This document shows positions 1-8,575 of a stretch of DNA of 64,000 nucleotides, one piece after another (position 1 is the stretch's first letter; each line of letters begins with the position of its first letter). The position numbers and the translations under genes were made by a program. The notes beneath the pieces are model-generated. The model did no database searches and was not told the origin of the DNA. It worked only from the letters and a program-made list of their open reading frames with translations. This DNA is from Flavonifractor hominis (GTDB lineage Bacteria; Bacillota; Clostridia; Oscillospirales; Oscillospiraceae): the NCBI RefSeq assembly GCF_040095835.1, contig NZ_JBBMFT010000003.1:1-64000 (forward strand), given 5' to 3'.

Positions 1-77
1 CCGAACACAGAAGTTAAGCTCACCTGCGCCGACAATACTTGCCTGGAGACGGGCCGGGAAGATAGGTAACGCCAACA
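1..77 (+). rRNA. rrf: 5S ribosomal RNA, 3' part
   Basis: The window opens inside a 5S rRNA. The conserved CCGAACACAGAAGTTAAGC block (loop B/C region) is at positions 1-19, and the 3' half runs to about position 77, followed at once by a terminator. The 5' part and presumably 16S and 23S lie before the window. The exact 3' end is estimated. Confidence 0.9.
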
Positions 78-78
78 C

Positions 79-112
79 AAAAGACGGACTTCTTTTGAAG
101 TCCGTCTTTTGT
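79..112 (+). terminator. rRNA operon terminator
   Basis: An AAAAGACGGACTTC arm pairs with GAAGTCCGTCTTTT across a short TTTT loop, and the 3' arm itself ends in a T run. It directly follows the 5S rRNA and closes the rRNA operon. Confidence 0.85.
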
Positions 113-196
113 TATTTCCAATTTTATTTAAATAACCAAGGACTTATACAGGTTTTATATGTCAAGACAGGAGTGGATTGAAGGACAATCCACAGG

Positions 197-826
197 TCAC
201 AGGGTACCTAGCACTTGGTCTACATACAGGGAAACGTCAAAACGATTCAGCGGGCTGTCCTTCCGCAGATACAGCGGGTGGTGGGGATGTCCCTTCTTGG
301 AAAAGGAGCCGGCGGAGTACCAGCAGGCCCCCAATTCTTCCCCAATGCGGATCATGTCTCGAAGACAGGCAGATAGATAGGGCCGTTTTTCGATGATGGC
401 GCCCCACGCTGCCCAGATGGCGGGCGTGCCCTCCCGGGTCTGCTCCAACGCCCAACGGAAGGCGGCCATATTTTCCTGGTGGAGACAGGCGTTACACTCC
501 AGTTCCATATCATCCGGCCGGGTGGCTCGTTGGGCATATACATTGAACATGATGAAACTGTCATATCCATTGCCCAAGGCAATGCGTTCTACCGATTTTA
601 AGGTATTATCCAATGCATTGGGGGCGGCGGTGGATGGATTGATGCCTACGCAGATCAAGGGACGGATACCGGTGGTTCCCAGAATGTAACGATAATCGCA
701 GTAAAAATTGGGTACAAACAACCAGCGGGCCACATCATAATCGGGACTAGGTTGTCGGGCGGCCTCCAGTGCGCGGGCAAAGGGCAGGATGGATTGCTCG
801 GCGGTGCCGCAGGTGGGGATATGCAT
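197..826 (-). CDS. DUF1643 family protein
   Basis: A 209-residue soluble protein of the DUF1643 family, whose biochemical role is not established. The family signature is visible in the first half: CVGINPSTA, then a conserved D-N-T, N-GYD, and FNVYAQRATRP. An AAGGAG site lies 9 bases before the ATG. It is transcribed away from sfsA, with an 85-base divergent intergenic region. There is no signal peptide or membrane segment. The family call is firm; no function can be given. Confidence 0.8.
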   Translation of the reverse strand: MHIPTCGTAEQSILPFARALEAARQPSPDYDVARWLFVPNFYCDYRYILGTTGIRPLICVGINPSTAAPNALDNTLKSVERIALGNGYDSFIMFNVYAQRATRPDDMELECNACLHQENMAAFRWALEQTREGTPAIWAAWGAIIEKRPYLSACLRDMIRIGEELGACWYSAGSFSKKGHPHHPLYLRKDSPLNRFDVSLYVDQVLGTL

Positions 827-850
827 GAAAAAGAGCTCCTTCCAGATGGC

Positions 851-879
851 TTGCAGGGCAGGCCATGGGGTGATATACT
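851..879 (+). promoter_or_regulatory. Predicted sfsA promoter
   Basis: TTGCAG (851-856) and TATACT (874-879) are separated by exactly 17 bases, about 30 bases upstream of the sfsA start codon. This fits a sigma-A promoter. Confidence 0.6.
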
Positions 880-911
880 TACACCATTAGCATACAGGCA
901 GGAGCAAGGTA

Positions 912-1595
912 ATGCAATATCAACATGTCCATAAAGGAATTTTTTTAGAGCGGCCCAACCGCTTTATTGCTCATGTAGTCATAGACGGCAGGACGGAGCG
1001 CGTACATGTGAAAAACACCGGTCGATGCCGGGAACTGCTGGTCCCCGGGGCTACCGTTTATCTGGAGGAGAGTGGCAATCTGGCGCGGAAGACCCGCTAT
1101 GATCTGATTGCGGTGGAAAAAGGAACGAGGCTTATCAATATGGATGCACAGGCTCCCAACCAGGTCTTTGCGGAGTGGGCACAGTCGGGTAGCTTCCTTA
1201 AAGGACTTACTCTGTTGCGCCCGGAGATGACTTGGGGGAGATCCCGGTTTGATTTCTACTGGGAGTTATCCACACGACGGCGTGGTTTTGTGGAAATCAA
1301 GGGAGTCACGCTGGAAGAGAACGGCCACGCCCGTTTCCCCGACGCGCCGACCGAACGGGGCGTGAAGCATCTGGAGGAGCTGATAGCCTGTCGTGCGGAG
1401 GGATATGAGGCGGCGGTTTGCTTTGTGCTCCAGATGGATGGTATGGTAGATTTTTCACCTAATGATATTACCCATCCGGCTTTTGGCGCGACGCTGCGCC
1501 GTGCGGCGGCGGCGGGGGTGGAGATTATGGCTCGACAATGCGTGGTGACACCCGACAGTTTGTCCATTGCCGGAGAAGTACCAGTTCGGCTGTGA
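912..1595 (+). CDS. sfsA: SfsA, sugar fermentation stimulation protein homologue
   Basis: A 227-residue protein matching SfsA over its full usual length (about 230). Recognisable blocks are RPNRFIAHV near residue 14, HVKNTGRCRELL near 35, and the C-terminal VEIKGVTLEE followed by FPDAPTERGVKHLEEL. The E and K of VEIKG belong to a nuclease-like fold proposed for the family, but the physiological role is unsettled. The ATG follows an AGGAG-like site and the promoter at 851-879. The acetyltransferase gene starts 34 bases downstream, probably co-transcribed. Confidence 0.93.
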   Translation: MQYQHVHKGIFLERPNRFIAHVVIDGRTERVHVKNTGRCRELLVPGATVYLEESGNLARKTRYDLIAVEKGTRLINMDAQAPNQVFAEWAQSGSFLKGLTLLRPEMTWGRSRFDFYWELSTRRRGFVEIKGVTLEENGHARFPDAPTERGVKHLEELIACRAEGYEAAVCFVLQMDGMVDFSPNDITHPAFGATLRRAAAAGVEIMARQCVVTPDSLSIAGEVPVRL

Positions 1596-1629
1596 AAGAA
1601 CCAACGAGAGAAATGAAGGAGACAGAACG

Positions 1630-2328
1630 ATGGAACCCATCTATCAGATTTACCCCAATGAGATTGGGGCGAAAGGGAAGGCCTACCTGGCGGTACGCCG
1701 CTGTCGGGCGGATGACCTGGAGGATGTGCTGCGTCGGGGACGTGAGAAGCTGTTGAGCCTTGGAGCGGCGGAGATTTATGTGACCTGCAGTGATCCAGCG
1801 GCGCCCCTGGAAGAGGGAAAGCTGGCCGACTGTCGCCTAGTGCATGTGAGGGACATGCTATGGATGGAGCGGGAGCTGACTGCGCTTCCGCCCGGCGGGG
1901 CGGAGCTGGATTTGGTTCCGCTGGCCAGAGAACGCGGCGGCGCTTGGCTGACGCTGCACAACGAGAGCTTTTTTGACGCACCCAATTCGGCCACTTATGG
2001 GCCGCAGGACCTGGAGACTGCATTGGAAGAGGGACACCGCTGTGGGTTTGCTCAGTACAGCGGTGTGCCAGTGGGTATCTATGAGCTGAATTTGACTGGA
2101 GAACTGCCTGAAATCGAGGGGATCGCCCTACAGAAGAATTTCCGGGGGAAGGGACTGGGCCGGGCTCTGCTGGTACGGAGCATGGAGGCTCTGGCTGCGC
2201 TGGGATATGGACGCTGCCGGCTGATGGTGGCCACCGACAATGCAGCGGCCTTTGCGCTCTACCGCAGCGCCGGTTTTCGGGCCGCGGGGGTACAGAGCCG
2301 CTGGTTTCAGATGTTGGGTTCATATTAA
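1630..2328 (+). CDS. GNAT family N-acetyltransferase
   Basis: A 232-residue protein with the acetyl-CoA-binding GNAT core in its C-terminal half: the motif A loop reads FRGKGLGRALL, followed by the family-typical segment ATDNAAAFALYRSAGF. The N-terminal ~100 residues are less conserved and may be a second degenerate GNAT-like lobe. The ATG at 1630 is chosen because AAGGAG precedes it at proper spacing; an in-frame ATG at 1567 would overlap sfsA without a ribosome site. The substrate is unknown. It is likely in one transcript with sfsA, ending at the terminator just after the stop. Confidence 0.85.
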   Translation: MEPIYQIYPNEIGAKGKAYLAVRRCRADDLEDVLRRGREKLLSLGAAEIYVTCSDPAAPLEEGKLADCRLVHVRDMLWMERELTALPPGGAELDLVPLARERGGAWLTLHNESFFDAPNSATYGPQDLETALEEGHRCGFAQYSGVPVGIYELNLTGELPEIEGIALQKNFRGKGLGRALLVRSMEALAALGYGRCRLMVATDNAAAFALYRSAGFRAAGVQSRWFQMLGSY

Positions 2329-2358
2329 AAAAAGAGGAGCCGAAGGGCTCCTTTTTTT
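2328..2358 (+). terminator. Terminator after the sfsA/GNAT unit
   Basis: AGGAGCC (2335-2341) pairs with GGCTCCT (2346-2352) across a four-base loop and is followed by a run of T. Confidence 0.85.
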
Positions 2359-2360
2359 GC

Positions 2361-2411
2361 TTGACTTATATCGAATATCGGTATAATATGGCTATGACGA
2401 TATTCGATATA
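2361..2411 (+). promoter_or_regulatory. PadR promoter and operator
   Basis: A perfect inverted repeat has arms TATATCGAATATCG (2367-2380) and CGATATTCGATATA (2398-2411). It encloses a TATAAT -10 box (2382-2387), with TTGACT at 2361-2366 as a possible -35 at a short 15-base spacing. The operator sits 16 bases before the padR start codon, the usual arrangement for an autorepressed PadR gene. Confidence 0.8.
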
Positions 2412-2426
2412 GAAGGAGAGGAGAGC

Positions 2427-2750
2427 ATGGCACGCAAGAAACTGGATACCCTGACCGAGCAGATGTTCTACGTGTTGCTCTCCCTGCGGCAGGAGCGGCA
2501 CGGGTATGGAGTGATGCAGACCATTACTCAGCGGACCCAGGGGCGGGTGAGTGTAGGTGCGGGGACCTTGTATGCCCTGTTGGAGCGCTTTGAAGCAGAT
2601 GGGCTGATTCGGCGCACCCGGACGGAGGACAACCGGAAATACTATCAGCTAACCGGTGAGGGGGAGCGGGTCCTCCTGGCGGAATATAAGCGCATCAAGC
2701 AGCAGGCGGCGGATATGGAGGCAGTTTTACGGGAGGAGGAAGGACAATGA
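2427..2750 (+). CDS. PadR family transcriptional regulator
   Basis: A 107-residue winged-helix regulator. The PadR domain fills nearly the whole protein: LSLRQERHGYGVMQTI (helix 1 region), GTLYALLERFEADGLI (recognition helix), then the wing with a R-K-YYQLT motif, and a short C-terminal dimerisation helix. The ATG at 2427 is preceded by AGAAGGAGAGGAG. The stop overlaps the ATG of the next gene (ATGA at 2747-2750), so it is translationally coupled to the DUF2812 genes it probably represses together with itself. The ligand is unknown; relatives respond to membrane stress, phenolics or antibiotics. Confidence 0.9.
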   Translation: MARKKLDTLTEQMFYVLLSLRQERHGYGVMQTITQRTQGRVSVGAGTLYALLERFEADGLIRRTRTEDNRKYYQLTGEGERVLLAEYKRIKQQAADMEAVLREEEGQ

Positions 2751-3988
2751 AACGGCGCTGGAACCTGTTTACGTATCCAACCATGGATATCAAGGCGGCG
2801 GAGGCCATGCTGAACCGGCAGGCGGAGCAGGGCTGGCGGCTGGAGAAGGTCTGGCTGGGTCTGCTGGCTTCCTTCGTTCCGGCGAAGGAGCCGGTGTGCT
2901 ATTGCATTGACTGGTATGACCCCAACCGGGAGGATGGGACGGACTACCGTACGCTGCTGGCCGATGCAGGGTGGACACTGCGGCGTCAAACGGCCTATCG
3001 GAACATCTACGAGGCGCCGGCAGGTACTCAGCCCATTCAAAGTGACAGTCAGCTGGAGTACCAGCGCTTTCGTAAAAAGGTGCTGCGTCGGATGGGGATC
3101 GGCGCGGCAGTGGTGGCGATCTATCTGCTGGTAATGCTACTTTTGATCCTGGGCACAGGCGGATGGGACTGGATGGCCACAGCGTACCTGCTTGCCGATT
3201 CGGATTTGCTGTCGGTGATGCTGCCTCTGCTGCCCTTGATACTGGTGGGAGGCGGGGCCTGGCTGCTGCGCATGGTCTGGCGGTTGTGGCAGTGGAATCG
3301 GGCCATTCGGGAGGGACAGGCACTGCCCGTGCCGGGACGGCGTAGCGCGGCAGTGGCGAAGGTATGTTCCCTGGGAGGGTGGATTGTCCTGCTGATATTT
3401 TTGGTGGCTATTCTACTGGACGTGTTGGGAAAGCGCTACCCTGTCTCGACCCTGGCCGGCTTTACCGTTGGTTCGCTCATTGTGCTTTTTAAATTTCAAG
3501 GGGAGGAGTACCGGCGTAGGCGGCGGTATGGTGTGGCTATGCTGGTGGTATGTCTGACGGCGCTGGTAGCTATGCTGGTGTTGCCCGAAGGGTTGACCGA
3601 TCCTATCCATGTCCAGCCTCCCGCCGTACTGCGGGAACCGTTGGAGGAGATGCAGGAGCAGGGGGATCCCGCCTGGGGAAAAGAGGAGAGCAGCCTTTTG
3701 CTATACCACAGTAGTTGGCATAGGTATGGTGCGCCGGATGAGTGGCTCCAGGTTGAGGTATGGACAGCCCGGGGAGACCGGTTGGCCGACTGGGTATGGC
3801 AACAGACGATGAGGGAGCTGAGAGAGAACGGAACGCCGGAAGCCGAGGGGACAGACGTATGGCGTGTGATGTTGGGAGAGAACGACGATCTGTGGCTGCT
3901 GCGCCGGGGGACCACGGTGCTATGGCTGGAGGGCAGCGAAGGCTTCCTGACACCGCTGCTGGCGCAGCTGCAAGAGGTGGAATTATGA
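2747..3988 (+). CDS. DUF2812 membrane protein (first of a pair)
   Basis: A 413-residue protein. The N-terminal ~95 residues form a DUF2812 domain (pattern W-L-F-TYPTMDIKAAEAMLNRQAEQGWRL). Hydrophobic segments follow near residues 114-135, 145-170, 205-225, 230-245 and 255-275, then a C-terminal soluble region of about 130 residues with no family I recognise. Its start overlaps padR by four bases. PadR-DUF2812 pairs are common in clostridia and the DUF2812 protein is thought to act with or be controlled by the regulator, but no activity is known. Confidence 0.8.
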   Translation: MKRRWNLFTYPTMDIKAAEAMLNRQAEQGWRLEKVWLGLLASFVPAKEPVCYCIDWYDPNREDGTDYRTLLADAGWTLRRQTAYRNIYEAPAGTQPIQSDSQLEYQRFRKKVLRRMGIGAAVVAIYLLVMLLLILGTGGWDWMATAYLLADSDLLSVMLPLLPLILVGGGAWLLRMVWRLWQWNRAIREGQALPVPGRRSAAVAKVCSLGGWIVLLIFLVAILLDVLGKRYPVSTLAGFTVGSLIVLFKFQGEEYRRRRRYGVAMLVVCLTALVAMLVLPEGLTDPIHVQPPAVLREPLEEMQEQGDPAWGKEESSLLLYHSSWHRYGAPDEWLQVEVWTARGDRLADWVWQQTMRELRENGTPEAEGTDVWRVMLGENDDLWLLRRGTTVLWLEGSEGFLTPLLAQLQEVEL

Positions 3989-5115
3989 AGCAGGGTGAGA
4001 CGTGCCGCCGCTGGTTCCGTTATACTGCTGAGGACGCCAAAGCCGCTCAAGCGGAGTTGGATGAATGGGCAGAGCAGGGCTGGGAGCTGGCGGAGCTGGG
4101 CATTTTCACTGCGACCTTCCGCCGCTCTACCCAGCCCCGACGGTGCTGGGTGGAACCCGCCCGGTGGAAAAGCATCCGCTGCAGGGATGAGCAGGCCCGG
4201 GCGGATTACTTGGAACTGTGTTGTGAGGCGGGCTGGGACCTGATTGACGAGGCGGGTGGACTGTTTTATTTCCAGGCCCAGGCGGGAAGGCATCCCGTGC
4301 CTATCCAGACCGACGGGAGCGTTGAGTGGGAAGAGGTACTGAAAAAGAGCCTGTGGAACCAGGCTTATACGTTCTTCTATCTGGTCATCTACTGGGCGGC
4401 CTGGGCTGGCGGGCAGTTTTTCCGGGATCAGCCCCGGGTGTGGGAATTGTTTCTCTCGAACGAAGCCATGATTGCCCAACTATTTTTACTGCTCTGGATC
4501 ACACTGGAACTGTTTCTAGGCCTGCGGGTGGTCCGCTACCGCAGAAGATGCCGCCGGGCGGCGGAGACGGGGGAACCGATGCCGGTGCCAAGTCGGAGGT
4601 CCGCCCGATTCCGGGGGAGTATGCCCTTGGTTTACACGGTGCTGGGATTTGTCCTGATCCTGAGCTTCGTCATAGGAGCCAATACCCAGGACCTGCACAG
4701 CAGTTATGACTTGAACGGCCGGCTGACGGTGGAAAAGTCGGTTTTTGCTCATGGAATAGAGTATCGGGAATTTTCCGACCAGGGTGATTTGTGGATGGAA
4801 TCCTACGACTGCAAAACCTCCTGGCTGGCGGATATCATCTGTGGAGATCTGCGGAGGATTGAGCGCGATGAGGATCGGCTGCACCACTATTTCCACATGC
4901 ACAGCGCGGTGGAGCTGAACGAAGCAGACCTGGGCTATGACCAGGCCTGGACCTATGCCTGGGGTGCGGGCAGTGGTCTCATTTTCCGACAGGAGGACCG
5001 GGTGGTCCACATCGAGGCTGAGCGGGTAGACCTTACCGACAGAAGCGCCGTAGAAGGCCTGCTGGCTTGGTTGGAACAGGCCGCTTGCACCCTGGACGAA
5101 AGTGTGGTAGCATGA
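3985..5115 (+). CDS. DUF2812 membrane protein (second of a pair)
   Basis: A 376-residue protein built like its upstream neighbour: an N-terminal DUF2812 domain (the segment DAKAAQAELDEWAEQGWELA matches the neighbour's AEAMLNRQAEQGWRL), membrane segments near 120-140, 150-175 and 210-230, and a soluble C-terminal region. The ATG at 3985 overlaps the previous stop (ATGA), so three genes from padR onward are coupled. An in-frame ATG 75 codons earlier lies inside the preceding gene and is rejected. Probably a diverged duplication of the preceding gene; function unknown. Confidence 0.78.
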   Translation: MKQGETCRRWFRYTAEDAKAAQAELDEWAEQGWELAELGIFTATFRRSTQPRRCWVEPARWKSIRCRDEQARADYLELCCEAGWDLIDEAGGLFYFQAQAGRHPVPIQTDGSVEWEEVLKKSLWNQAYTFFYLVIYWAAWAGGQFFRDQPRVWELFLSNEAMIAQLFLLLWITLELFLGLRVVRYRRRCRRAAETGEPMPVPSRRSARFRGSMPLVYTVLGFVLILSFVIGANTQDLHSSYDLNGRLTVEKSVFAHGIEYREFSDQGDLWMESYDCKTSWLADIICGDLRRIERDEDRLHHYFHMHSAVELNEADLGYDQAWTYAWGAGSGLIFRQEDRVVHIEAERVDLTDRSAVEGLLAWLEQAACTLDESVVA

Positions 5116-5145
5116 GTGAGAAAATGAACGCGGGAGCGTGAGGAA

Positions 5146-5742
5146 ATGGAACATCTGCTGTTTGTCAATGGCTGTGTGCGCGGCGAAAAGTCCCGCACAC
5201 TGAAGCTGGCCCGTCGCTTTCTGGAGCGGTATCAGGCAGCTCATCCAGATACGGAGGTGACCGAGGTGGACGTGTGTGCCCAGCGGCTGTCCCCCCAGTA
5301 TCCGGAAGTGCTGGCCGAGCGGGACGCGGTGTGGAACGCGGGCGGTCTGGACCAGCCTATGTTTGCCCCTGCCCGGCAGTTTGCTGCAGCGGACAAAATC
5401 GTGATTGCTGCGCCATTCTGGGACTTGTCCTTCCCGGCGGCCCTGAAGATCTATCTGGAGCGCATCTCGGTCACCGATATCACCTTCGGCTATGATGCCG
5501 ACGGCAACAGTGTGGGGCTGTGCAAGGCCTCCAAGCTGCTTTATATCACTACCCGGGGCGGCTATTATGCCGGTACGCCGCTGGATATTGCCACCCAGCA
5601 CATCAAGGGACTGGCGGTCATGTATGGTATCCCCTGCGTCCATTTTCTGGATGCAGAGGGACTGGACGATGTACGCAATGACAAGCAGGCGCTGCTGGAG
5701 CAGGCCATGGAGCGGGCGGATGCGCTGGCGGAGGAATTTTGA
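5146..5742 (+). CDS. FMN-dependent NADH-azoreductase / flavodoxin-fold NAD(P)H oxidoreductase
   Basis: A 198-residue flavodoxin-fold protein. Its layout matches AcpD/AzoR: an N-terminal phosphate-binding region (NGCVRGEKSRTLKLA), a central AAPFWDLSFPAALKIYLERI segment contacting FMN and the dimer partner, and ITTRGGYY near residue 127. Members reduce quinones, azo dyes or nitro compounds with NAD(P)H; the physiological substrate here is not known. It starts 30 bases after the second DUF2812 gene, and the asparaginase GTG follows its stop immediately, so the five genes from padR are probably one transcript. Confidence 0.85.
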   Translation: MEHLLFVNGCVRGEKSRTLKLARRFLERYQAAHPDTEVTEVDVCAQRLSPQYPEVLAERDAVWNAGGLDQPMFAPARQFAAADKIVIAAPFWDLSFPAALKIYLERISVTDITFGYDADGNSVGLCKASKLLYITTRGGYYAGTPLDIATQHIKGLAVMYGIPCVHFLDAEGLDDVRNDKQALLEQAMERADALAEEF

Positions 5743-6744
5743 GTGAAGCGGCGGATCCTTTTGCTGACCACCGGCGGCACCATTGCATCCCTGCCAACGG
5801 CGGAGGGCCTGGCCCCCGGACTGGGGGGAGAAGCGCTGGCGGAATTTTTGCCCCGTGGTGTGAGCGACAGCTATGATATTACCATCCGGGATATCCTGCA
5901 CCTGGACTCCTCCAATATCCAGCCGGAGGAGTGGCAGACCATTGCCCGGCATGTATTTGAAAACAGAGGGGAATATGACGGTATTGTGATTACACATGGT
6001 ACCGATACGATGGCTTATACTTCCTCTATTCTTTCCTTTATGCTGCGGGGGATCGCCATCCCGGTGGTGCTCACCGGGGCGCAGCTGCCCATGACGCACC
6101 CCCTTAGTGATGGCATGGAGAACTTGCGTACCGCCCTGGCCATGGCGGCCTCGGGTGTACCGGGGGTGTTTCTGGCCTTTGACCGGAAGGTGATCCTGGG
6201 CTGCCGTGCGGTCAAGACCCGTACCACTGACTTTGATGCTTTTGAGAGTGTCAACTGGCCCCTGGCGGCCAGCGTGGACGGCAAGGGCCTGCAAATCCAC
6301 CGGGAGGCCATCCCGCCCCGCACCGGGGAGTGTTCTCTGCGGGACCGGCTGTGCGATAAGGTGTTCCTGATTAAGCTGACTCCCGGATTGGATCCGGAGA
6401 TTTTTGATATGCTGCTGCAAATGCATTACCGGGGCATTGTCATTGAAGCTTTCGGCGCAGGTGGATTGCACTTTGTCCGCCGGGATCTCATCGCCAAGCT
6501 TCAGGCCGCGGCCCAGGCGGGCATGACGGTGGTGGTGTGCAGTCAGTGCCTCTATGAGCCCAGTGATTTCTCCATCTATGAGGTGGGGCAGCGGGCGCTG
6601 GAGCAGGGGGTCATCCAGGGCCGGGACATGACTACGGAGGCGGCGGTTACCAAGCTCATGTGGGTACTGGGACAGACCAGCGATGGAGAGATCATCCGGG
6701 ACTACATGGAGCGTAGTCTGGCCGGAGAGATGGCCGGATATTAA
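5743..6744 (+). CDS. ansA: L-asparaginase, type I
   Basis: A 333-residue cytoplasmic asparaginase, converting L-asparagine to aspartate and ammonia. Both catalytic signatures are present: LLTTGGTIAS at residues 5-14 (nucleophile Thr) and ITHGTDTMAYTSS near 84-96 (second Thr plus Asp), followed by PVVLTGAQLPM. It lacks a signal peptide, so a cytosolic enzyme. The start is GTG at 5743, abutting the previous TGA, with GGAGG 8 bases upstream. It is the last gene of the unit and ends at a strong bidirectional terminator. Confidence 0.92.
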   Translation: MKRRILLLTTGGTIASLPTAEGLAPGLGGEALAEFLPRGVSDSYDITIRDILHLDSSNIQPEEWQTIARHVFENRGEYDGIVITHGTDTMAYTSSILSFMLRGIAIPVVLTGAQLPMTHPLSDGMENLRTALAMAASGVPGVFLAFDRKVILGCRAVKTRTTDFDAFESVNWPLAASVDGKGLQIHREAIPPRTGECSLRDRLCDKVFLIKLTPGLDPEIFDMLLQMHYRGIVIEAFGAGGLHFVRRDLIAKLQAAAQAGMTVVVCSQCLYEPSDFSIYEVGQRALEQGVIQGRDMTTEAAVTKLMWVLGQTSDGEIIRDYMERSLAGEMAGY

Positions 6745-6745
6745 C

Positions 6746-6790
6746 AAAGACGCCGGCACAGAGCGTATACTCTGTGCCGGCGTCTTTTTG
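6746..6790. terminator. Bidirectional terminator between ansA and ilvD
   Basis: Perfect 18-base arms AAAGACGCCGGCACAGAG and CTCTGTGCCGGCGTCTTT enclose a 6-base loop, with T runs on both strands. It serves the convergent ansA (+) and ilvD (-) genes. Confidence 0.9.
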
Positions 6791-6795
6791 TTTCC

Positions 6796-8457
6796 TTATT
6801 CCAGTACGGCGCCCCGGGCGGCAGAGGTGACCGACTTGGCATAGCGGGCCAGATAACCCGTTTTGACCCTGGGCTCGGGACAGACCCATTTGGCCTTCCG
6901 CTGAGCCAGGGTGGCCTCATCCACCTGAAGCTCGATTTTGCAGGCCGGGATATCGATGGAGATGATGTCTCCCTCTTCCACCAGGCCGATGGGGCCGCCC
7001 TGGGCGGCCTCGGGGCAGACGTGGCCAATGGAGGCGCCGCGGGTAGCGCCGGAGAAGCGCCCGTCGGTGATAAGGGCTACCGACTCGCCCAGACCCATGC
7101 CGCAGATGGCGGAGGTGGGGTTGAGCATCTCACGCATGCCGGGGCCGCCCTTGGGACCCTCGTAGCGGATGACCACCACGTCGCCGGCGACGATCTTGCC
7201 TTCGTAGATGGCGGCGATGGCATCATCCTCACAGTTGAATACCCGGGCGGGACCGGTGTGGGTCATCATCTCGGGGGCAACGGCGGAGCGTTTCACCACG
7301 CAGCCCTCGGGGGCCAGGTTGCCCTTGAGCACGGCGATGCCGCCGTCGGGGGAGTAGGGGGTCTCGATGGGACGGATGATCTCGGGGTCCCGGTTGACCA
7401 CGCCCTCCAGATTTTCCTCCAGGGTCTTGCCGGTGCAGGTCAGCACGCTGGTATCCAGCAGCCCTTTCTTGGTGAGCTCTTTCATGACGGCGTACACACC
7501 GCCTGCCCCCTCCAGGTCTTCCATGTAGGTGTTGCCTGCCGGGGCCAGATGGCACAGATTGGGGGTCTTGGAGGAGATCTCGTTGGACAGATCCAGATCC
7601 AGCTCGATGCCGCACTCATGGGCGATGGCGGGCAGGTGGAGCATGGTATTGGTGGAGCAGCCCAGGGCCATATCCACCGTCTCGGCGTTGTGGAAGGCGG
7701 CGGGGGTCATAATGTCACGGGGCTTGATATCCCGCTTTACCAGCTCCATGATCTGCATGCCGGCGTGCTTGGCCAGCCGCAGCCGGGCCGACCACACGGC
7801 GGGGATGGTGCCGTTGCCCCGCAGGCCCATGCCGATTGCCTCGGTGAGGCAGTTCATGGAGTTGGCGGTATACATGCCAGAGCAGGAGCCGCAGGTGGGA
7901 CAGGCGTTGTTCTCATAGTCTTCCACGCCCTCTTCGTCCAGCTTACCCGCCTTGTAGGCACCTACTGCCTCAAACATGTGGGACAGGCAGGAGCGACGGC
8001 CGTCGTTGAGCTTTCCAGCCAGCATGGGACCGCCGGAACAGAAAATGGTGGGAATGTTTACCCGGGCGGCGGCCATGAGCAGGCCGGGCACGTTCTTGTC
8101 GCAGTTGGGAATCATCACCAGTCCGTCAAACTGATGGGCCATGGCCATGGCCTCGGTGGAGTCTGCAATCAGGTCCCGGGTCACCAGAGAGTATTTCATG
8201 CCGATATGGCCCATGGCAATGCCGTCGCAAACGGCGATGGCGGGAAATTCCACCGGAGTACCGCCGGCAGCCCGGACTCCGGCTTTGACAGCCTCGGCGA
8301 TCTTATCCAGATTCATATGTCCGGGCACGATCTCATTGTATGAGCATACCACGCCGATGAGGGGGCGCTCCAGCTCCTCCTTAGTGTAGCCCAGAGCGTA
8401 AAACAGAGAGCGGTTGGGGGCGCGCTCCACCCCTTTGGTCACGTTGTCGCTGCGCAT
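6796..8457 (-). CDS. ilvD: Dihydroxy-acid dehydratase
   Basis: A 553-residue enzyme of the IlvD/Edd family, third step of valine and isoleucine synthesis: dehydration of 2,3-dihydroxy-isovalerate or -methylvalerate to the keto acid. Iron-sulfur ligands are visible as Cys119 (NCDKNVPG) and Cys192 in the CPTCGSCSGMYTANS motif, with Cys77 in AVCDGI completing a [2Fe-2S]-type set. Length matches the family. AAGGAGG precedes the ATG. It is divergent from a GntR regulator, and two matching operator motifs lie between the genes, suggesting direct control by that regulator. Confidence 0.96.
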   Translation of the reverse strand: MRSDNVTKGVERAPNRSLFYALGYTKEELERPLIGVVCSYNEIVPGHMNLDKIAEAVKAGVRAAGGTPVEFPAIAVCDGIAMGHIGMKYSLVTRDLIADSTEAMAMAHQFDGLVMIPNCDKNVPGLLMAAARVNIPTIFCSGGPMLAGKLNDGRRSCLSHMFEAVGAYKAGKLDEEGVEDYENNACPTCGSCSGMYTANSMNCLTEAIGMGLRGNGTIPAVWSARLRLAKHAGMQIMELVKRDIKPRDIMTPAAFHNAETVDMALGCSTNTMLHLPAIAHECGIELDLDLSNEISSKTPNLCHLAPAGNTYMEDLEGAGGVYAVMKELTKKGLLDTSVLTCTGKTLEENLEGVVNRDPEIIRPIETPYSPDGGIAVLKGNLAPEGCVVKRSAVAPEMMTHTGPARVFNCEDDAIAAIYEGKIVAGDVVVIRYEGPKGGPGMREMLNPTSAICGMGLGESVALITDGRFSGATRGASIGHVCPEAAQGGPIGLVEEGDIISIDIPACKIELQVDEATLAQRKAKWVCPEPRVKTGYLARYAKSVTSAARGAVLE

Positions 8458-8490
8458 GGAAAGGACCTCCTTCTGATCGTATCCAACAAG

Positions 8491-8550
8491 TTGTATGACT
8501 ACACTTGCATTGTCTGACTATATATTATATGATAGAGGCAGAACTGTCAA
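8491..8550 (-). promoter_or_regulatory. ilvD promoter with two FadR-type operators
   Basis: Reading the minus strand, TTGACA (8545-8550) is followed by the AT-rich -10 region TATAATAT (about 8522-8529). Just downstream lie TTGTCTGACTA (plus strand, 8510-8520) and TTGTATGACTA (8491-8501), both fitting the FadR-subfamily operator TNGTNNNACNA and differing at one base. They start 19 bases apart and would cover the ilvD transcription start and the region upstream of the regulator gene. Binding is an inference. Confidence 0.7.
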
Positions 8551-8575
8551 GGACACAATGGAGGGAGAACAGGGC

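Noticed and set aside
4516..6759. 747-residue open frame on the minus strand
   Set aside because: Antisense of the DUF2812, FMN reductase and asparaginase genes.
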